This document shows, piece after piece, positions 1 to 8,845 of a stretch of DNA of 64,000 bases. Each line of letters begins with the position of its first letter. Position 1 is the first letter of the stretch. The stretch is from Paenibacillus sp. OK003 (lineage in GTDB: Bacteria; Bacillota; Bacilli; Paenibacillales; Paenibacillaceae). Made by a program: the position numbers and the translations under genes. The stretch covers positions 558,001 through 622,000 of the forward strand of contig NZ_FOBD01000001.1 in NCBI RefSeq assembly GCF_900109515.1, written 5' to 3'. The notes beneath the pieces were generated by a model. The model was given only the letters and a program-made list of their open reading frames with translations. It was not told where the DNA came from and did no database searches.

Positions 1-230
1 TCCAGTACATTGAGGAAGAGCTTGGGCTGACCATCTCTTTTGCCAAAAAGGAAATTTTGGTGGAGGAGCCTACTGCTGAGGATAGGGAATTGCTTGATCT
101 CGAAGGATTCCACAATGTAGTTGTGGTTAGAAGTCAGGTTTACCTGGAGGATGCAAGTCAATTCCAGTTCACAGAGGCAAGGCATCGCCCGGACAAGTTT
201 AGATTTGTGGACTTTGCCCGGCGGAGATGA
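1..230 (+). CDS. treR: GntR-family regulator, C-terminal fragment (TreR-like)
   Basis: This is the 3' end of a gene that begins left of the window; the reading frame opens at base 3 and stops at the TGA at 228-230. The 75 visible residues look like the last part of a UTRA ligand-binding domain: alternating strands, then the ending TEARHRPDKFRFVDFARRR, which closely resembles the C-terminus of trehalose operon repressors (TreR). TreR proteins are GntR/HutC-type repressors that sense trehalose-6-phosphate. The DNA-binding half and any tre operon lie outside the window, so the TreR assignment rests on the tail only; another HutC-type regulator remains possible. A strong hairpin terminator follows 25 bases later. 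Confidence 0.7.
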   Translation, partial: QYIEEELGLTISFAKKEILVEEPTAEDRELLDLEGFHNVVVVRSQVYLEDASQFQFTEARHRPDKFRFVDFARRR

Positions 231-254
231 CATCCATTGACCATGCATATGAAA

Positions 255-308
255 CAGAGGGTACCTGTTCACTTCTTTTAGGGGTGAACGAGGTGCTCTC
301 TTTGTTTT
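255..308 (+). terminator. Intrinsic terminator after treR
   Basis: A long hairpin pairs AGAGGGTACCT with AGGTGCTCTCT and, further in, GTTCAC with GTGAAC, and is followed by TTTGTTTT. It ends the TreR transcript and isolates the mannanase gene downstream. Confidence 0.75.
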
Positions 309-411
309 GAAAACGATTTGAAGTGTTTAAGGGGGAGATTGCCAAAGAGGGAGTGTGATGATGGCGGAGGTAGCGAGTACAAAATGAATTCCTTATCATG
401 GTAAAAATAAC

Positions 412-440
412 TTGACCAGTAAGCGTTTTCATTTTATTAT
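412..440 (+). promoter_or_regulatory. SigA-type promoter with cre (CcpA) site in the spacer
   Basis: TTGACC (412-417) and TATTAT (435-440) are separated by exactly 17 bases, a near-consensus vegetative promoter. The spacer contains AGTAAGCGTTTTCA (418-431), which differs from the cre consensus TGNAANCGNTNNCA only at its first base. CcpA bound there would cover the RNA polymerase site, so the mannanase gene 170 bases downstream should be repressed by preferred sugars. This is inference from site geometry. Confidence 0.75.
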
Positions 441-613
441 ATGTCCATAACCTTAACGATAAAGTAAATAAAACTAAAGTGTTCATCTATTTTTAGGTTA
501 TTTATTATTTTTAATAACCTTATTTTATGATCAGTTACTCTTGATTTTAGTTAACTTATTGCCTTGAGCAGGGTTAATTGAAATAAATAAAAAAATGTAG
601 GAGGTTCTAGCGA

Positions 614-1594
614 ATGGTCAAGTTGCAAAAGTGTACAGTCTTTACCGTAATAGCTGCACTTATGTTGGTGATTCTGGGGAGTGCTGCACCGAAAGCGTCT
701 GCTGCTACAGGATTTTATGTAAGCGGAGGCAAATTGTACGATTCCACTGGCAAGGCATTTGTTATGAGAGGTGTCAATCATGGACATTCATGGTTTAAGA
801 ACGACCTGAACACGGCTATTCCTGCAATTGCCAAAACGGGTGCCAACACCGTACGGATTGTGCTCTCCAATGGCGTGCAGTACACCAAAGACGATCTGAA
901 CTCCGTTAAAAACATCATTAATGTTGTAAGCGCAAACAAAATGATTGCGGTGCTTGAAGTACATGATGCAACAGGTAAGGATGACTATAATTCGTTGGAT
1001 GCAGCAGTGAATTACTGGATTAGCATCAAGGAAGCACTCATTGGCAAAGAAGACAGAGTTATCGTAAATATCGCGAACGAATGGTATGGAACATGGAACG
1101 GCAGTGCTTGGGCTGACGGATACAAAAAAGCGATTCCGAAGCTGAGAAATGCCGGGATTAACAATACGTTGATCGTGGATGCAGCGGGCTGGGGGCAGTA
1201 CCCACAATCCATCGTGGATTATGGACAAAGTGTATTTGCAGCAGATACACAGAAAAATACTGTGTTTTCGATTCACATGTATGAATATGCCGGTAAAGAC
1301 GCGGCAACCGTAAAAGCCAACATGGAGAGCGTGTTAAACAAAGGTCTGGCCCTGATCATCGGTGAGTTCGGTGGATATCACACGAACGGGGACGTCGATG
1401 AATATGCGATCATGAAATATGGTCAGGAAAAAGGGGTAGGCTGGCTTGCATGGTCCTGGTATGGCAACAGCTCCGATTTGAACTATTTGGACTTGGCTAC
1501 AGGTCCTAACGGAAGTTTGACATCCTTTGGAAACACGGTTGTGAACGACACTTATGGAATCAAAAATACTTCAAAAAAAGCAGGGATCTACTAA
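614..1594 (+). CDS. Secreted GH5 (subfamily 8-like) endo-beta-1,4-mannanase
   Basis: A 326-residue secreted enzyme that should cut internal beta-1,4 bonds in mannan or glucomannan outside the cell. Residues 1-31 form a signal peptide (basic start, hydrophobic core, cleavage near the KASA-ATG junction). The rest is one TIM-barrel domain. The acid/base glutamate is E156 in the segment NIANEWYG and the nucleophile is E251 in IIGEFGGY; the early RGVNHGHSWF segment is typical of bacterial GH5_8 mannanases. No carbohydrate-binding module is attached, so this is a minimal single-domain form. The ATG has a good GGAGG site 10 bases upstream. It is transcribed alone, between two terminators, from a promoter overlapped by a cre site. 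Confidence 0.9.
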   Translation: MVKLQKCTVFTVIAALMLVILGSAAPKASAATGFYVSGGKLYDSTGKAFVMRGVNHGHSWFKNDLNTAIPAIAKTGANTVRIVLSNGVQYTKDDLNSVKNIINVVSANKMIAVLEVHDATGKDDYNSLDAAVNYWISIKEALIGKEDRVIVNIANEWYGTWNGSAWADGYKKAIPKLRNAGINNTLIVDAAGWGQYPQSIVDYGQSVFAADTQKNTVFSIHMYEYAGKDAATVKANMESVLNKGLALIIGEFGGYHTNGDVDEYAIMKYGQEKGVGWLAWSWYGNSSDLNYLDLATGPNGSLTSFGNTVVNDTYGIKNTSKKAGIY

Positions 1595-1679
1595 GGTCTA
1601 TTGGGTCTAGTATTTCTAAAAAAGATTCATCCAATCAACTAGTGACATTAAGCTTGTTCTGACCAAAAATTCTCTTCCA

Positions 1680-1712
1680 AACACTCTGACCAACACGTCA
1701 GGGTGTTTTTTA
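1680..1712 (+). terminator. Intrinsic terminator after the mannanase gene
   Basis: ACACTCTGAC and GTCAGGGTGT pair around a 6-base loop and are followed by a run of T. It separates the mannanase gene from the rhamnose genes. Confidence 0.85.
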
Positions 1713-1772
1713 TTGAAAGAAAAATCATTAAAACAGAAACTCTTTTGAATTTTTCCGTTTATATTTAAAATC

Positions 1773-1791
1773 TTTTGTTTTCAAAACAAAA
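1773..1791. promoter_or_regulatory. Perfect palindrome, candidate DeoR-type (RhaR) operator
   Basis: TTTTGTTTT and AAAACAAAA form a perfect 9-bp inverted repeat around a single C. It lies 55 bases before the rhamnose aldolase start, just after a weak promoter-like pair (TTGAAT 1745-1750, TAAAAT 1766-1771, 15-base spacing). Repeats of the TTTGTTTT/AAAACAAA kind are typical DeoR-family sites, and the Bacillus rhamnose repressor RhaR belongs to that family. No regulator gene is present here, so the assignment is inference. Confidence 0.55.
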
Positions 1792-1845
1792 CAAAGATGA
1801 TAAACTCTGATTAGGAATAAAACAAACATTATCGGAGGGGAACAA

Positions 1846-3915
1846 ATGGTACAGAGTTTATGGAATTCATCACAGGCTTCGGAGAAAACAACCGGACTGG
1901 AGCAACTGGTCTACCGATCCAATCTGATTGGGTCAGATCGCCGTGTATGTAACATTTTCGGAGGCAATACGTCTACCAAAACGACGGTGAAAGATTTTCG
2001 CGGCCGTGATATAGAAGTGATGTATGTAAAAGGCAGCGGATCTGATCTGGCTTCTATGCAGGCGAAGCATTTTACAGGCCTTGGACTCGAAGATATTCGT
2101 CCATTAATTGAACGGGAATCCATGTCGGATGAAGAGATGGTCGAATACCTGGGTCATTGCATGATCGATTCCAAACACCCGCGTGCATCCATTGAGACGT
2201 TGCTGCATGCATTCCTTCCATATAAACATGTGGACCATACCCATCCAGATGCGATTATTAGTCTGTGTTGTGCAGATAACGGAAAAGAACTGGCGAAAGA
2301 GATTTACGGGGATCGATTTGTATGGGTTCCTTATGTGCGTCCAGGATTCACACTATCCAAGATGATTGCTGAAAGCGTATTCTCGAATCCCAATGCCGAA
2401 CTGGTTCTGATGGAGAAGCATGGACTTGTGACTTGGGGAGAAACATCGGAAGAATGTTACGCCCAGACGATCAAAATTATTAATGAAGCGGAAGCCTTCA
2501 TTGAAGCACGTGTCGACGAAGGAAGCCTGTTTGGCGGAGAGAAGCATCCTGCGTTTGAGGCAGAAGTGCGTCGCCAGATCGTATCCAAAGTAATGCCGAC
2601 CATTCGGGGAGCGGTATCGGATAGCAAAAAAATGATTTTGTCCTTTGACGATCAGGAGGATGTGCTTGCCTTCGTTGGAGGAGTGGATTCGCCGAAGCTG
2701 TCACAGGTAGGCGCGGCGTGCCCGGATCATTTGGTGCACACCAAAGTGGTACCTCTATTCATCGATTGGACACCGGACGCGGAGGATATTGAAGGGCTGA
2801 AATCCAAACTGGTGGAAGGCGTAGCCGCCTACAAAGAACAATATCAACACTATTTTGAGAGCAACAAAAATGATGGTGACGTGATGTTCGAAGCTGCACC
2901 TCGCGTCATTCTTATCCCAGGTGTGGGCATGATCAACACAGGCAAGAGCTGGGCACTGTCCCAGGTGAGCGGGGCATTGTATCATAGAGCCATTGCCGTG
3001 ATGCGGGGTGCGACAAGTCTGGGCCAATTCGTATCCCTCAGCGCCAATGAATCCTACAATGTGGAGTACTGGCCGCTTGAGCTTTACAAATTATCGCTGG
3101 CTCCGGCGGAGACTGAGTTTTCCCGCAAAGTGGCGTTTATTACCGGGGGTGCCGGTGGAATTGGAAGTGAAACCGCACGCAGATTGGTATCTGAAGGGGC
3201 ACATGTCGTTCTCGCGGACCTCAACCTTGAAGGAGCACAGAAGGTAGCTCAGGAAATTAACGACCAATATGGTGCCAATCGAGCATATGCATTGAAGATG
3301 GATGTAACGGATGAGGAAGCCGTGCAATCTGCGTATGCCGAAGTTGCTGTACAATATGGCGGCTTGGATATTATCGTGAACAATGCAGGCCTGGCCACCT
3401 CTAGTCCGTTTGACGAAACATCGTTAAAAGAATGGAACTTGAACATGAATGTGCTGGGTACTGGGTATTTCCTCGTGGCACGTGAAGCCTTCAAGTTGAT
3501 GAAACAACAGGGGATTGGCGGCAGTATGGTATTTATCGGGTCCAAAAACTCAGTCTATGCGGGTAAAAGCGCCTCAGCTTACAGCTCGGCCAAAGCACTT
3601 GAGGCTCATTTGGCCCGCTGCATCGCGGCGGAAGGTGGGGAATACGGTATTCGTGTAAATACGATTCTCCCGGATGCCATCCTGCAAGGTTCAGCGATCT
3701 GGAACGGTTCATGGAGAAATGAACGTGCAGCAGCCTATGGTATCGAACCGGATCAACTGGAGGAGTACTATCGCAAACGTACAACTTTGCTCGTCAATAT
3801 TTATCCGAGAGATATTGCGGAAGGCATCGCCTTTTTTGCCTCTTCCAAATCAGAAAAAACAACCGGTTGCATGATGACGATTGATGGCGGTGTGCCGGCA
3901 GCATTTACACGATAA
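1846..3915 (+). CDS. rhaEW: Bifunctional rhamnulose-1-phosphate aldolase / lactaldehyde dehydrogenase-type SDR (RhaEW)
   Basis: A 689-residue two-domain cytoplasmic enzyme of L-rhamnose breakdown. Residues ~1-420 are a class II aldolase domain that splits L-rhamnulose-1-phosphate into dihydroxyacetone phosphate and L-lactaldehyde; metal-binding histidines are visible in KHVDHTHPD near residues 128-136. Residues ~430-689 are a short-chain dehydrogenase with the nucleotide-binding motif TGGAGGIG and an active-site YSSAK near residue 578, expected to act on the lactaldehyde. The same fusion is known from Bacillus (YuxG/RhaEW). RBS GGAGGGG lies 8 bases before ATG. It is followed 18 bases later by rhaA, so the two genes form an operon; no rhamnulokinase or transporter gene is present here. 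Confidence 0.92.
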   Translation: MVQSLWNSSQASEKTTGLEQLVYRSNLIGSDRRVCNIFGGNTSTKTTVKDFRGRDIEVMYVKGSGSDLASMQAKHFTGLGLEDIRPLIERESMSDEEMVEYLGHCMIDSKHPRASIETLLHAFLPYKHVDHTHPDAIISLCCADNGKELAKEIYGDRFVWVPYVRPGFTLSKMIAESVFSNPNAELVLMEKHGLVTWGETSEECYAQTIKIINEAEAFIEARVDEGSLFGGEKHPAFEAEVRRQIVSKVMPTIRGAVSDSKKMILSFDDQEDVLAFVGGVDSPKLSQVGAACPDHLVHTKVVPLFIDWTPDAEDIEGLKSKLVEGVAAYKEQYQHYFESNKNDGDVMFEAAPRVILIPGVGMINTGKSWALSQVSGALYHRAIAVMRGATSLGQFVSLSANESYNVEYWPLELYKLSLAPAETEFSRKVAFITGGAGGIGSETARRLVSEGAHVVLADLNLEGAQKVAQEINDQYGANRAYALKMDVTDEEAVQSAYAEVAVQYGGLDIIVNNAGLATSSPFDETSLKEWNLNMNVLGTGYFLVAREAFKLMKQQGIGGSMVFIGSKNSVYAGKSASAYSSAKALEAHLARCIAAEGGEYGIRVNTILPDAILQGSAIWNGSWRNERAAAYGIEPDQLEEYYRKRTTLLVNIYPRDIAEGIAFFASSKSEKTTGCMMTIDGGVPAAFTR

Positions 3916-3933
3916 TAAGGAGGGTTCTCGCAC

Positions 3934-5205
3934 ATGGAAAATCAGGTCAAGCAAGCATATGAAGCAGCCAAATCATTATATGCTCAGCATGGAATTGATA
4001 CGGATGAAGTGCTGAAGAAGCTCGCGGAGATCAAAGTGTCTGTTCACTGTTGGCAAGGGGACGATGTAAAAGGTTTTCTGAATAAAGATGGGGAACTTAC
4101 GGGTGGAATATCCGTTACAGGTCAATATCCGGGGGCTGCAACGACACCCGCAGAGCTTCGGGCAGACCTGGAGCAAGCCTTCTCCATGATTCCCGGTAAA
4201 CATAAGGTCAATTTGCACGCGATCTATGCGGATACGGACGAACAAGTAGAGCTGGATCGGATTGAGCCGAAGCATTATGAGAACTGGGTGAAATGGGCCA
4301 AAGAACAAGGGCTCGGTCTGGATTTCAATCCAACCTGTTTTTCACATGAAAAATCAAGTGACGGTTTCACGCTAAGTCATTCCGATCCGGCGATTCGCAA
4401 GTTCTGGATTGATCACTGCAAAGCATCCCGCCGCATTGGCGCTTACTTTGGCGAGCAGCTGGGCCAGACTTGTGTAACCAATGTGTGGGTGCCGGACGGG
4501 TTCAAGGATAATCCGGTCGATCGCATGACACCGCGGAAGCGGCTGAAGGATTCACTTGATGAGGTGTTTGCCGAGAAGCTTGATCCGAAGTATCATCTGG
4601 ATGCGGTCGAGAGTAAGCTATTTGGCCTCGGCTCAGAAGCGTATGTCGTTGGTTCTCATGAATTCTATATGGGCTATGGACTGCAAAATGATACGTTAAT
4701 CTGCCTTGATGCCGGACATTTTCATCCAACGGAAGTTATTTCTAACAAACTATCTTCACTGGCCCTGTTTACCAACGGCATTCTGCTGCATGTTAGCCGT
4801 CCAATGCGTTGGGACAGTGACCATGTTGTCATTATGGATGATGAGCTGCTGGAAATTGCTCGCGAATTGGTACGTCATGATCTGCTTCCAACGACACATA
4901 TCGGACTCGATTTCTTTGATGGAAGCATCAATCGAGTTGCTGCGTGGGTAGTTGGCACACGCAACACCATTAAAGCATTGCTGCGTGCGATGTTGGAACC
5001 TGTGGATGCTCTGAAATCAGCGGAGCTGGAAGGGGATTACACCCTTCGTCTTGCTTTGACAGAAGAGTTTAAGTCCTATCCTTTCGGCGCGATCTGGGAT
5101 TATTATTGCGCCCAGCAGCAAGTACCTGTACGTGAACAGTGGATTGCTGAGATCAAAACCTATGAGCAGGAAGTTTTACTTCAACGAGATAAATCTTTCG
5201 TATAG
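3934..5205 (+). CDS. rhaA: L-rhamnose isomerase
   Basis: A 423-residue metal-dependent TIM-barrel isomerase that converts L-rhamnose to L-rhamnulose, the first step of the pathway completed by the preceding aldolase/dehydrogenase. Length matches the family. Recognisable segments include [40 protein letters not shown] and [12 protein letters not shown], which hold metal and substrate ligands in RhaA proteins. The start has an AAGGAGGG site 12 bases upstream, 18 bases after the upstream stop codon. The order aldolase then isomerase without a kinase means that rhamnulokinase must be encoded elsewhere. A terminator follows directly. Confidence 0.93.
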   Translation: MENQVKQAYEAAKSLYAQHGIDTDEVLKKLAEIKVSVHCWQGDDVKGFLNKDGELTGGISVTGQYPGAATTPAELRADLEQAFSMIPGKHKVNLHAIYADTDEQVELDRIEPKHYENWVKWAKEQGLGLDFNPTCFSHEKSSDGFTLSHSDPAIRKFWIDHCKASRRIGAYFGEQLGQTCVTNVWVPDGFKDNPVDRMTPRKRLKDSLDEVFAEKLDPKYHLDAVESKLFGLGSEAYVVGSHEFYMGYGLQNDTLICLDAGHFHPTEVISNKLSSLALFTNGILLHVSRPMRWDSDHVVIMDDELLEIARELVRHDLLPTTHIGLDFFDGSINRVAAWVVGTRNTIKALLRAMLEPVDALKSAELEGDYTLRLALTEEFKSYPFGAIWDYYCAQQQVPVREQWIAEIKTYEQEVLLQRDKSFV

Positions 5206-5215
5206 GATGATGCAG

Positions 5216-5251
5216 GCCACGGTGGAGAAGTTTTCCACTGTGGCTTTTTTG
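5216..5251 (+). terminator. Intrinsic terminator after rhaA
   Basis: GCCACGGTGGA and TCCACTGTGGC form an 11-bp stem with one G-T pair, followed by TTTTTT. It ends the rhamnose operon. Confidence 0.85.
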
Positions 5252-5365
5252 CATGGAAACAGCTGCGAAATGCATAACTGCGGTCAGAATTTCCATACTA
5301 AAAATACATAGAAAAATGCAAAGCTTCAATGCTAGTACTGCAACGTAGAGGAGGATGCATCCGAT

Positions 5366-7039
5366 TTGAATCTCGCCCACAACAAACTGTATATCGCGGC
5401 ACTTGGCGGCTTGAATGAAATAGGTAAGAACATGTATCTGATCCAATATAATCAGGACATCATTGTCATCGACTGTGGCTCCAAATTCCCGAATGAAACC
5501 CTGCCGGGCATTGATCTCATCATTCCGGATGTGACGTATCTGCTGGAAAATCAGGACAAGGTGAGGGCGCTTGTGGTTACTCATGGACATGAAGACCACA
5601 TTGGCGGCATTCCCTATTTGTTAAAACAAATCCATATCCCGGTGTATGCATCCAGACTGACACGAGGATTAATTGAACTGAAACTGAAAGAGCATGGGCT
5701 GCTGCGCAAAGCAGATCTGCATACGGTTGATTCCAAATCCAGCATTACATTGGGTGGAATTCACGTTTCTTTTTTTGCGACCAGTCATAGCATACCGGAT
5801 TGTCTGGGTATTTTCTTTCAGACGCCTGGGGGAAATGTCGTCCATACCGGGGATTTCAAGTTTGATATGTCACCTGTAAATGGGCCGTATCCCGATCTGC
5901 ACCGTATGGCCGAGATTGGCAAACAAGGTGTGCATGTTCTGCTGTCCGAGAGCACCAATGCAGAGAGACCCGGGTTCACCCCTTCCGAGCGTGTCGTAGG
6001 TGACCACATATTGGACGCGTTTATTCGTGCCAAACAAAAAGTGTTTATTTCAACCTTTGCGTCCAACGTAAGCAGGGTTCAACAAATTGTAAATGCAGCA
6101 TTCGAGACGGGGCGCAAGCTGGCTCTGCTGGGCAGAAGCATGATTAATGTAGTGTCCGTAGCCAGTGAACTGGGTTACCTGGATGTACCTGAGGGACTGC
6201 TCATTGAGGCCGTTGATTCGGACCAGTTTCCACCTGATGAGGTCGTTGTGCTCTGTACGGGAAGTCAGGGTGAAACGATGGCTGCTTTATCCCGTTTGGC
6301 GGCCTCCAAACATCCTCATGTGAAGATTGCACCTGGAGATACCGTTATTATTGCCGCTGGGGCGATCCCGGGGAACGAACGCAATCTTGCGCATGTCATT
6401 GATAATCTGTATGTGCTCGGAGCACGCGTCATTTACGGTTCAAGCGGAGCAGCAGGCATGCATGTATCAGGACACGGCAGCCAGGAAGAACTCAAATTGA
6501 TGATGACCCTGATGAAGCCTGATTATCTAATTCCAGTTCACGGTGAGTTTCGGATGTTGTATCAGCATAGACTACTGGCCGAGTCGGTGGGGATCGAACG
6601 GGATCATGTATTCATCGTGAACAATGGGGATATGATTCAGTACAAAGACGGCGTGGCATCTCCTGGTCCCAAAATTGCTTCAGGCAACAGTCTGGTCGAC
6701 GGTCTGATCATGGGCGACGTCGGGAATATCGTTCTGCGTGATCGCCGGCAACTGTCATCCGATGGAATGCTGGTGATTGTGACTACGCTTAGCAAAACAG
6801 AGAAACATATGGTGACAGCCCCTGAGATTATTTCCAGAGGTTTTGTGTTTGTGAAGGACTCCGAAGAATTCATGAAAGAGCTTCATGAGCTTGTTCAGAA
6901 CAAGATGGATGAGTTAACCGGAAGCGGAGCGAATCAGTGGAATGTGATCAAAAGAAAGCTGAAAGACGAGATCGGTCATTACATCTACGCCCAAACAAAA
7001 CGAAGACCAATGATTCTGCCCATTATTATTGAGGTTTGA
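5366..7039 (+). CDS. rnj: Ribonuclease J
   Basis: A 557-residue metallo-beta-lactamase/beta-CASP nuclease, the size of Bacillus RNase J1 (about 555). RNase J acts in the cytoplasm as a 5'-3' exonuclease and endonuclease in mRNA decay and rRNA maturation. The zinc-binding motif THGHEDHIGG lies near residue 73; VHTGDFKFD, the beta-CASP segment with LLGRSM, and PVHGEFRML follow in the usual order. The start is TTG, placed 11 bases after GAGGAGG; the ATG inside that region runs into a stop after four codons. Whether this is the J1 or J2 paralogue cannot be decided from one copy. It is monocistronic and convergent with aroA. Confidence 0.9.
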   Translation: MNLAHNKLYIAALGGLNEIGKNMYLIQYNQDIIVIDCGSKFPNETLPGIDLIIPDVTYLLENQDKVRALVVTHGHEDHIGGIPYLLKQIHIPVYASRLTRGLIELKLKEHGLLRKADLHTVDSKSSITLGGIHVSFFATSHSIPDCLGIFFQTPGGNVVHTGDFKFDMSPVNGPYPDLHRMAEIGKQGVHVLLSESTNAERPGFTPSERVVGDHILDAFIRAKQKVFISTFASNVSRVQQIVNAAFETGRKLALLGRSMINVVSVASELGYLDVPEGLLIEAVDSDQFPPDEVVVLCTGSQGETMAALSRLAASKHPHVKIAPGDTVIIAAGAIPGNERNLAHVIDNLYVLGARVIYGSSGAAGMHVSGHGSQEELKLMMTLMKPDYLIPVHGEFRMLYQHRLLAESVGIERDHVFIVNNGDMIQYKDGVASPGPKIASGNSLVDGLIMGDVGNIVLRDRRQLSSDGMLVIVTTLSKTEKHMVTAPEIISRGFVFVKDSEEFMKELHELVQNKMDELTGSGANQWNVIKRKLKDEIGHYIYAQTKRRPMILPIIIEV

Positions 7040-7109
7040 GAAAGTGGAGCAGAGCCGATGTATAGAGATTAAGATGAAGATGAGGATTAAAATTAAGATT
7101 AAGATCGTC

Positions 7110-7174
7110 AAAAGCCTGAGAAATGTAGGATCATACCGTTTTTCGTATGAACCACACATTTCAGTCAGGCTTTT
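7110..7174. terminator. Bidirectional terminator between rnj and aroA
   Basis: AAAAGCCTGA pairs with TCAGGCTTTT, extended by GAAATGT with ACATTTC further in. T-runs exist on both sides, so the hairpin can serve both convergent genes. Confidence 0.8.
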
Positions 7175-7187
7175 ATTGTTAACTAAC

Positions 7188-8270
7188 CTATTGATCCTTC
7201 AGCAATCCAGATTGTCTCACAGAGGAGAGGAACTGGTGGAATTGCTCGATGTTTAATTGCTGTGCGCTATCCGAGAGGGCTACAGCAGGATTGGGATGAA
7301 CTTCAACCATAACACCATCTGCACCTGCTGCAAGAGCTGCCTTGGCACATGGGGCAAGGATATCTTTACGCCCGGTAGAGTGGGTGACGTCCACAAGCAC
7401 AGGCAGGTGGGTTTCCTGTTTCAGAATCGGCACAGCAGAGATGTCTAGTGTGTTTCGTGTTGCTTTTTCATAGGTGCGAATGCCGCGTTCAATCAGCATA
7501 ACTTGTTTGTTCCCGCGGGAGACAACGTACTCCGCAGCATGAACGAATTCATCAATGGTTGCCGCCAAACCACGTTTCAGCAGAATAGGAATCTGAACAT
7601 CCCCGGCAGCCTTGAGCAGTTCAAAGTTTTGCATGTTACGGGCACCGATCTGGATGACATCAATATACTGGCCAGCCAGTTCAATATGGCTCGGGTGCAC
7701 AATCTCACTAATGGTCTTCAATCCGAACTCGTCGGCAACTTCCTTCAGAATTTTCAATCCTTCGATTCCGAGTCCCTGGAAGTCATATGGAGAAGTACGA
7801 GGTTTAAATGCCCCTCCGCGCATTACGGTAATGCCGGCCGCTTTCAGCGCTGCTGCGACCTCGCGTACCTGCTCATAACTTTCAACCGAGCATGGGCCAG
7901 CGATCATAATGGGTTTGCCTGCGCCAACCTTGACGTTTCCGATAGACACGACAGTATCTTCCTGCTGATTTTTGCGGCTAACGAGCAGCTGTTTCTTGTG
8001 TTCGTCGACCTGAAGGTTCAGGGAAGCCTGGAAAATCTGTTTGAACAGAAGTTTGATGGCATCGTCTTGGAAAGGCCCCGGATTGGCAGCAGTCAGTTCC
8101 TCCAGCATTTCTTTTTCGCGAACCGGATCAAATTTGGGTACACCCTGTTTTTCCTTGATTTGACCAATTTCCTGTGTAATTTGGGCGCGTTCTGACAACA
8201 AGTGCAGGAGGTTATGATTAATCTCACTCAATCGGCCTCTTAATTGTTCCAAGTTCATGCTTTGATCCAT
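7188..8270 (-). CDS. aroA: DAHP synthase with N-terminal chorismate mutase domain
   Basis: A 360-residue fusion enzyme of the shikimate pathway. Residues ~1-90 are an AroQ-type chorismate mutase helix bundle ([22 protein letters not shown]); residues ~105-360 are 3-deoxy-7-phosphoheptulonate synthase, with [33 protein letters not shown] and DVTHSTGR. The mutase domain usually provides feedback control by chorismate or prephenate in this type. I chose the ATG at 8270 (MDQSMNLEQ), preceded by AAGGAGTG; a frame extension further upstream reads through the T-box leader and is not protein. The name follows Bacillus usage (AroA(G)), not EPSP synthase. Transcription is controlled by the T-box directly upstream. 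Confidence 0.93.
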   Translation of the reverse strand: MDQSMNLEQLRGRLSEINHNLLHLLSERAQITQEIGQIKEKQGVPKFDPVREKEMLEELTAANPGPFQDDAIKLLFKQIFQASLNLQVDEHKKQLLVSRKNQQEDTVVSIGNVKVGAGKPIMIAGPCSVESYEQVREVAAALKAAGITVMRGGAFKPRTSPYDFQGLGIEGLKILKEVADEFGLKTISEIVHPSHIELAGQYIDVIQIGARNMQNFELLKAAGDVQIPILLKRGLAATIDEFVHAAEYVVSRGNKQVMLIERGIRTYEKATRNTLDISAVPILKQETHLPVLVDVTHSTGRKDILAPCAKAALAAGADGVMVEVHPNPAVALSDSAQQLNIEQFHQFLSSVRQSGLLKDQ

Positions 8271-8296
8271 GCTGATCCACTCCTTCAATTTAAATT

Positions 8297-8610
8297 TATG
8301 AAAAAACACAAAAAGGCCCTTCATCCGTAAGGGACGAAGAAGCCGTGGTACCACCCTAATTAGAAACGGTCCTGCTGATTGAATGCAGATCTGTTTCTCA
8401 CTTTGACCTTTTAACGCAAGGAACGGATTGTCCTAGAAGCTATATCCATGAGGAGCAGCTCTTCAGCAATCGGCTCGGGAGTGAACTTCGGCGGCATGTT
8501 CCTTTCGGGTGCTCTCAGTCTTCGGCACCGCGTCCCTGTAATGAACGATAACTCCGCGTACTCTTTCCGTCATAGCCTGTATGAATAATGATATTCGGTT
8601 CTGTATTTCA
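8297..8610 (-). ncRNA. T-box leader of aroA, probable phenylalanine (UUC) specifier
   Basis: On the minus strand the conserved T-box AGGGTGGTACCACGG (8343-8357) is followed by a hairpin with CCCTT/AAGGG and a T-run, the terminator that competes with the antiterminator. Upstream lies stem I: GAGTA on the 5' side, an AGAG element near 8515, and on the 3' side GAAGTTCACTC, where the base stem GAGT/ACTC encloses the specifier loop. Read as GAA-N-codon, the specifier is TTC (8483-8485), meaning phenylalanine. Uncharged tRNA-Phe would let transcription proceed into aroA. The T-box itself is certain; the specifier assignment is inferred by comparison with the second T-box at 37.1 kb. Confidence 0.9.
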
Positions 8611-8766
8611 TGATGCACGTTATGAATTGAAGTTATACTAGCATCTCATGTTCCTTGTCTGCAAGAAGCTGAATTAATGCCATGCATCAATAACGCTTTA
8701 CCGTGACGCATTAAGCAACCACTTCCCGTGTTCCGTGAGATTTACTAATAGCTTCATGTAATAGTA

Positions 8767-8796
8767 TTCGCAAGGGTAAGTCATTCCAAGTATAAT
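8767..8796 (+). promoter_or_regulatory. Candidate promoter of scrR
   Basis: TATAAT at 8791-8796 is a perfect -10 box; TTCGCA at 8767-8772, 18 bases upstream, is a weak -35. The site is 50 bases before the scrR start. The 8611-8766 stretch between it and the aroA T-box must also hold the aroA promoter on the other strand, for which I see only weak candidates. Confidence 0.45.
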
Positions 8797-8845
8797 ATAA
8801 GGTAATATAAGTGAATTCAAGCGAATGAGAATAAGAGGAGAAGTT

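Noticed and set aside
199..486. 95-codon frame on the - strand
   Set aside because: It crosses the treR end, its terminator and the mannanase promoter; no start site.
7503..8195. Long open frame of 230 codons on the + strand
   Set aside because: It lies fully antisense to the DAHP synthase gene, has no ribosome site and no domain pattern; it follows from the codon use of aroA.
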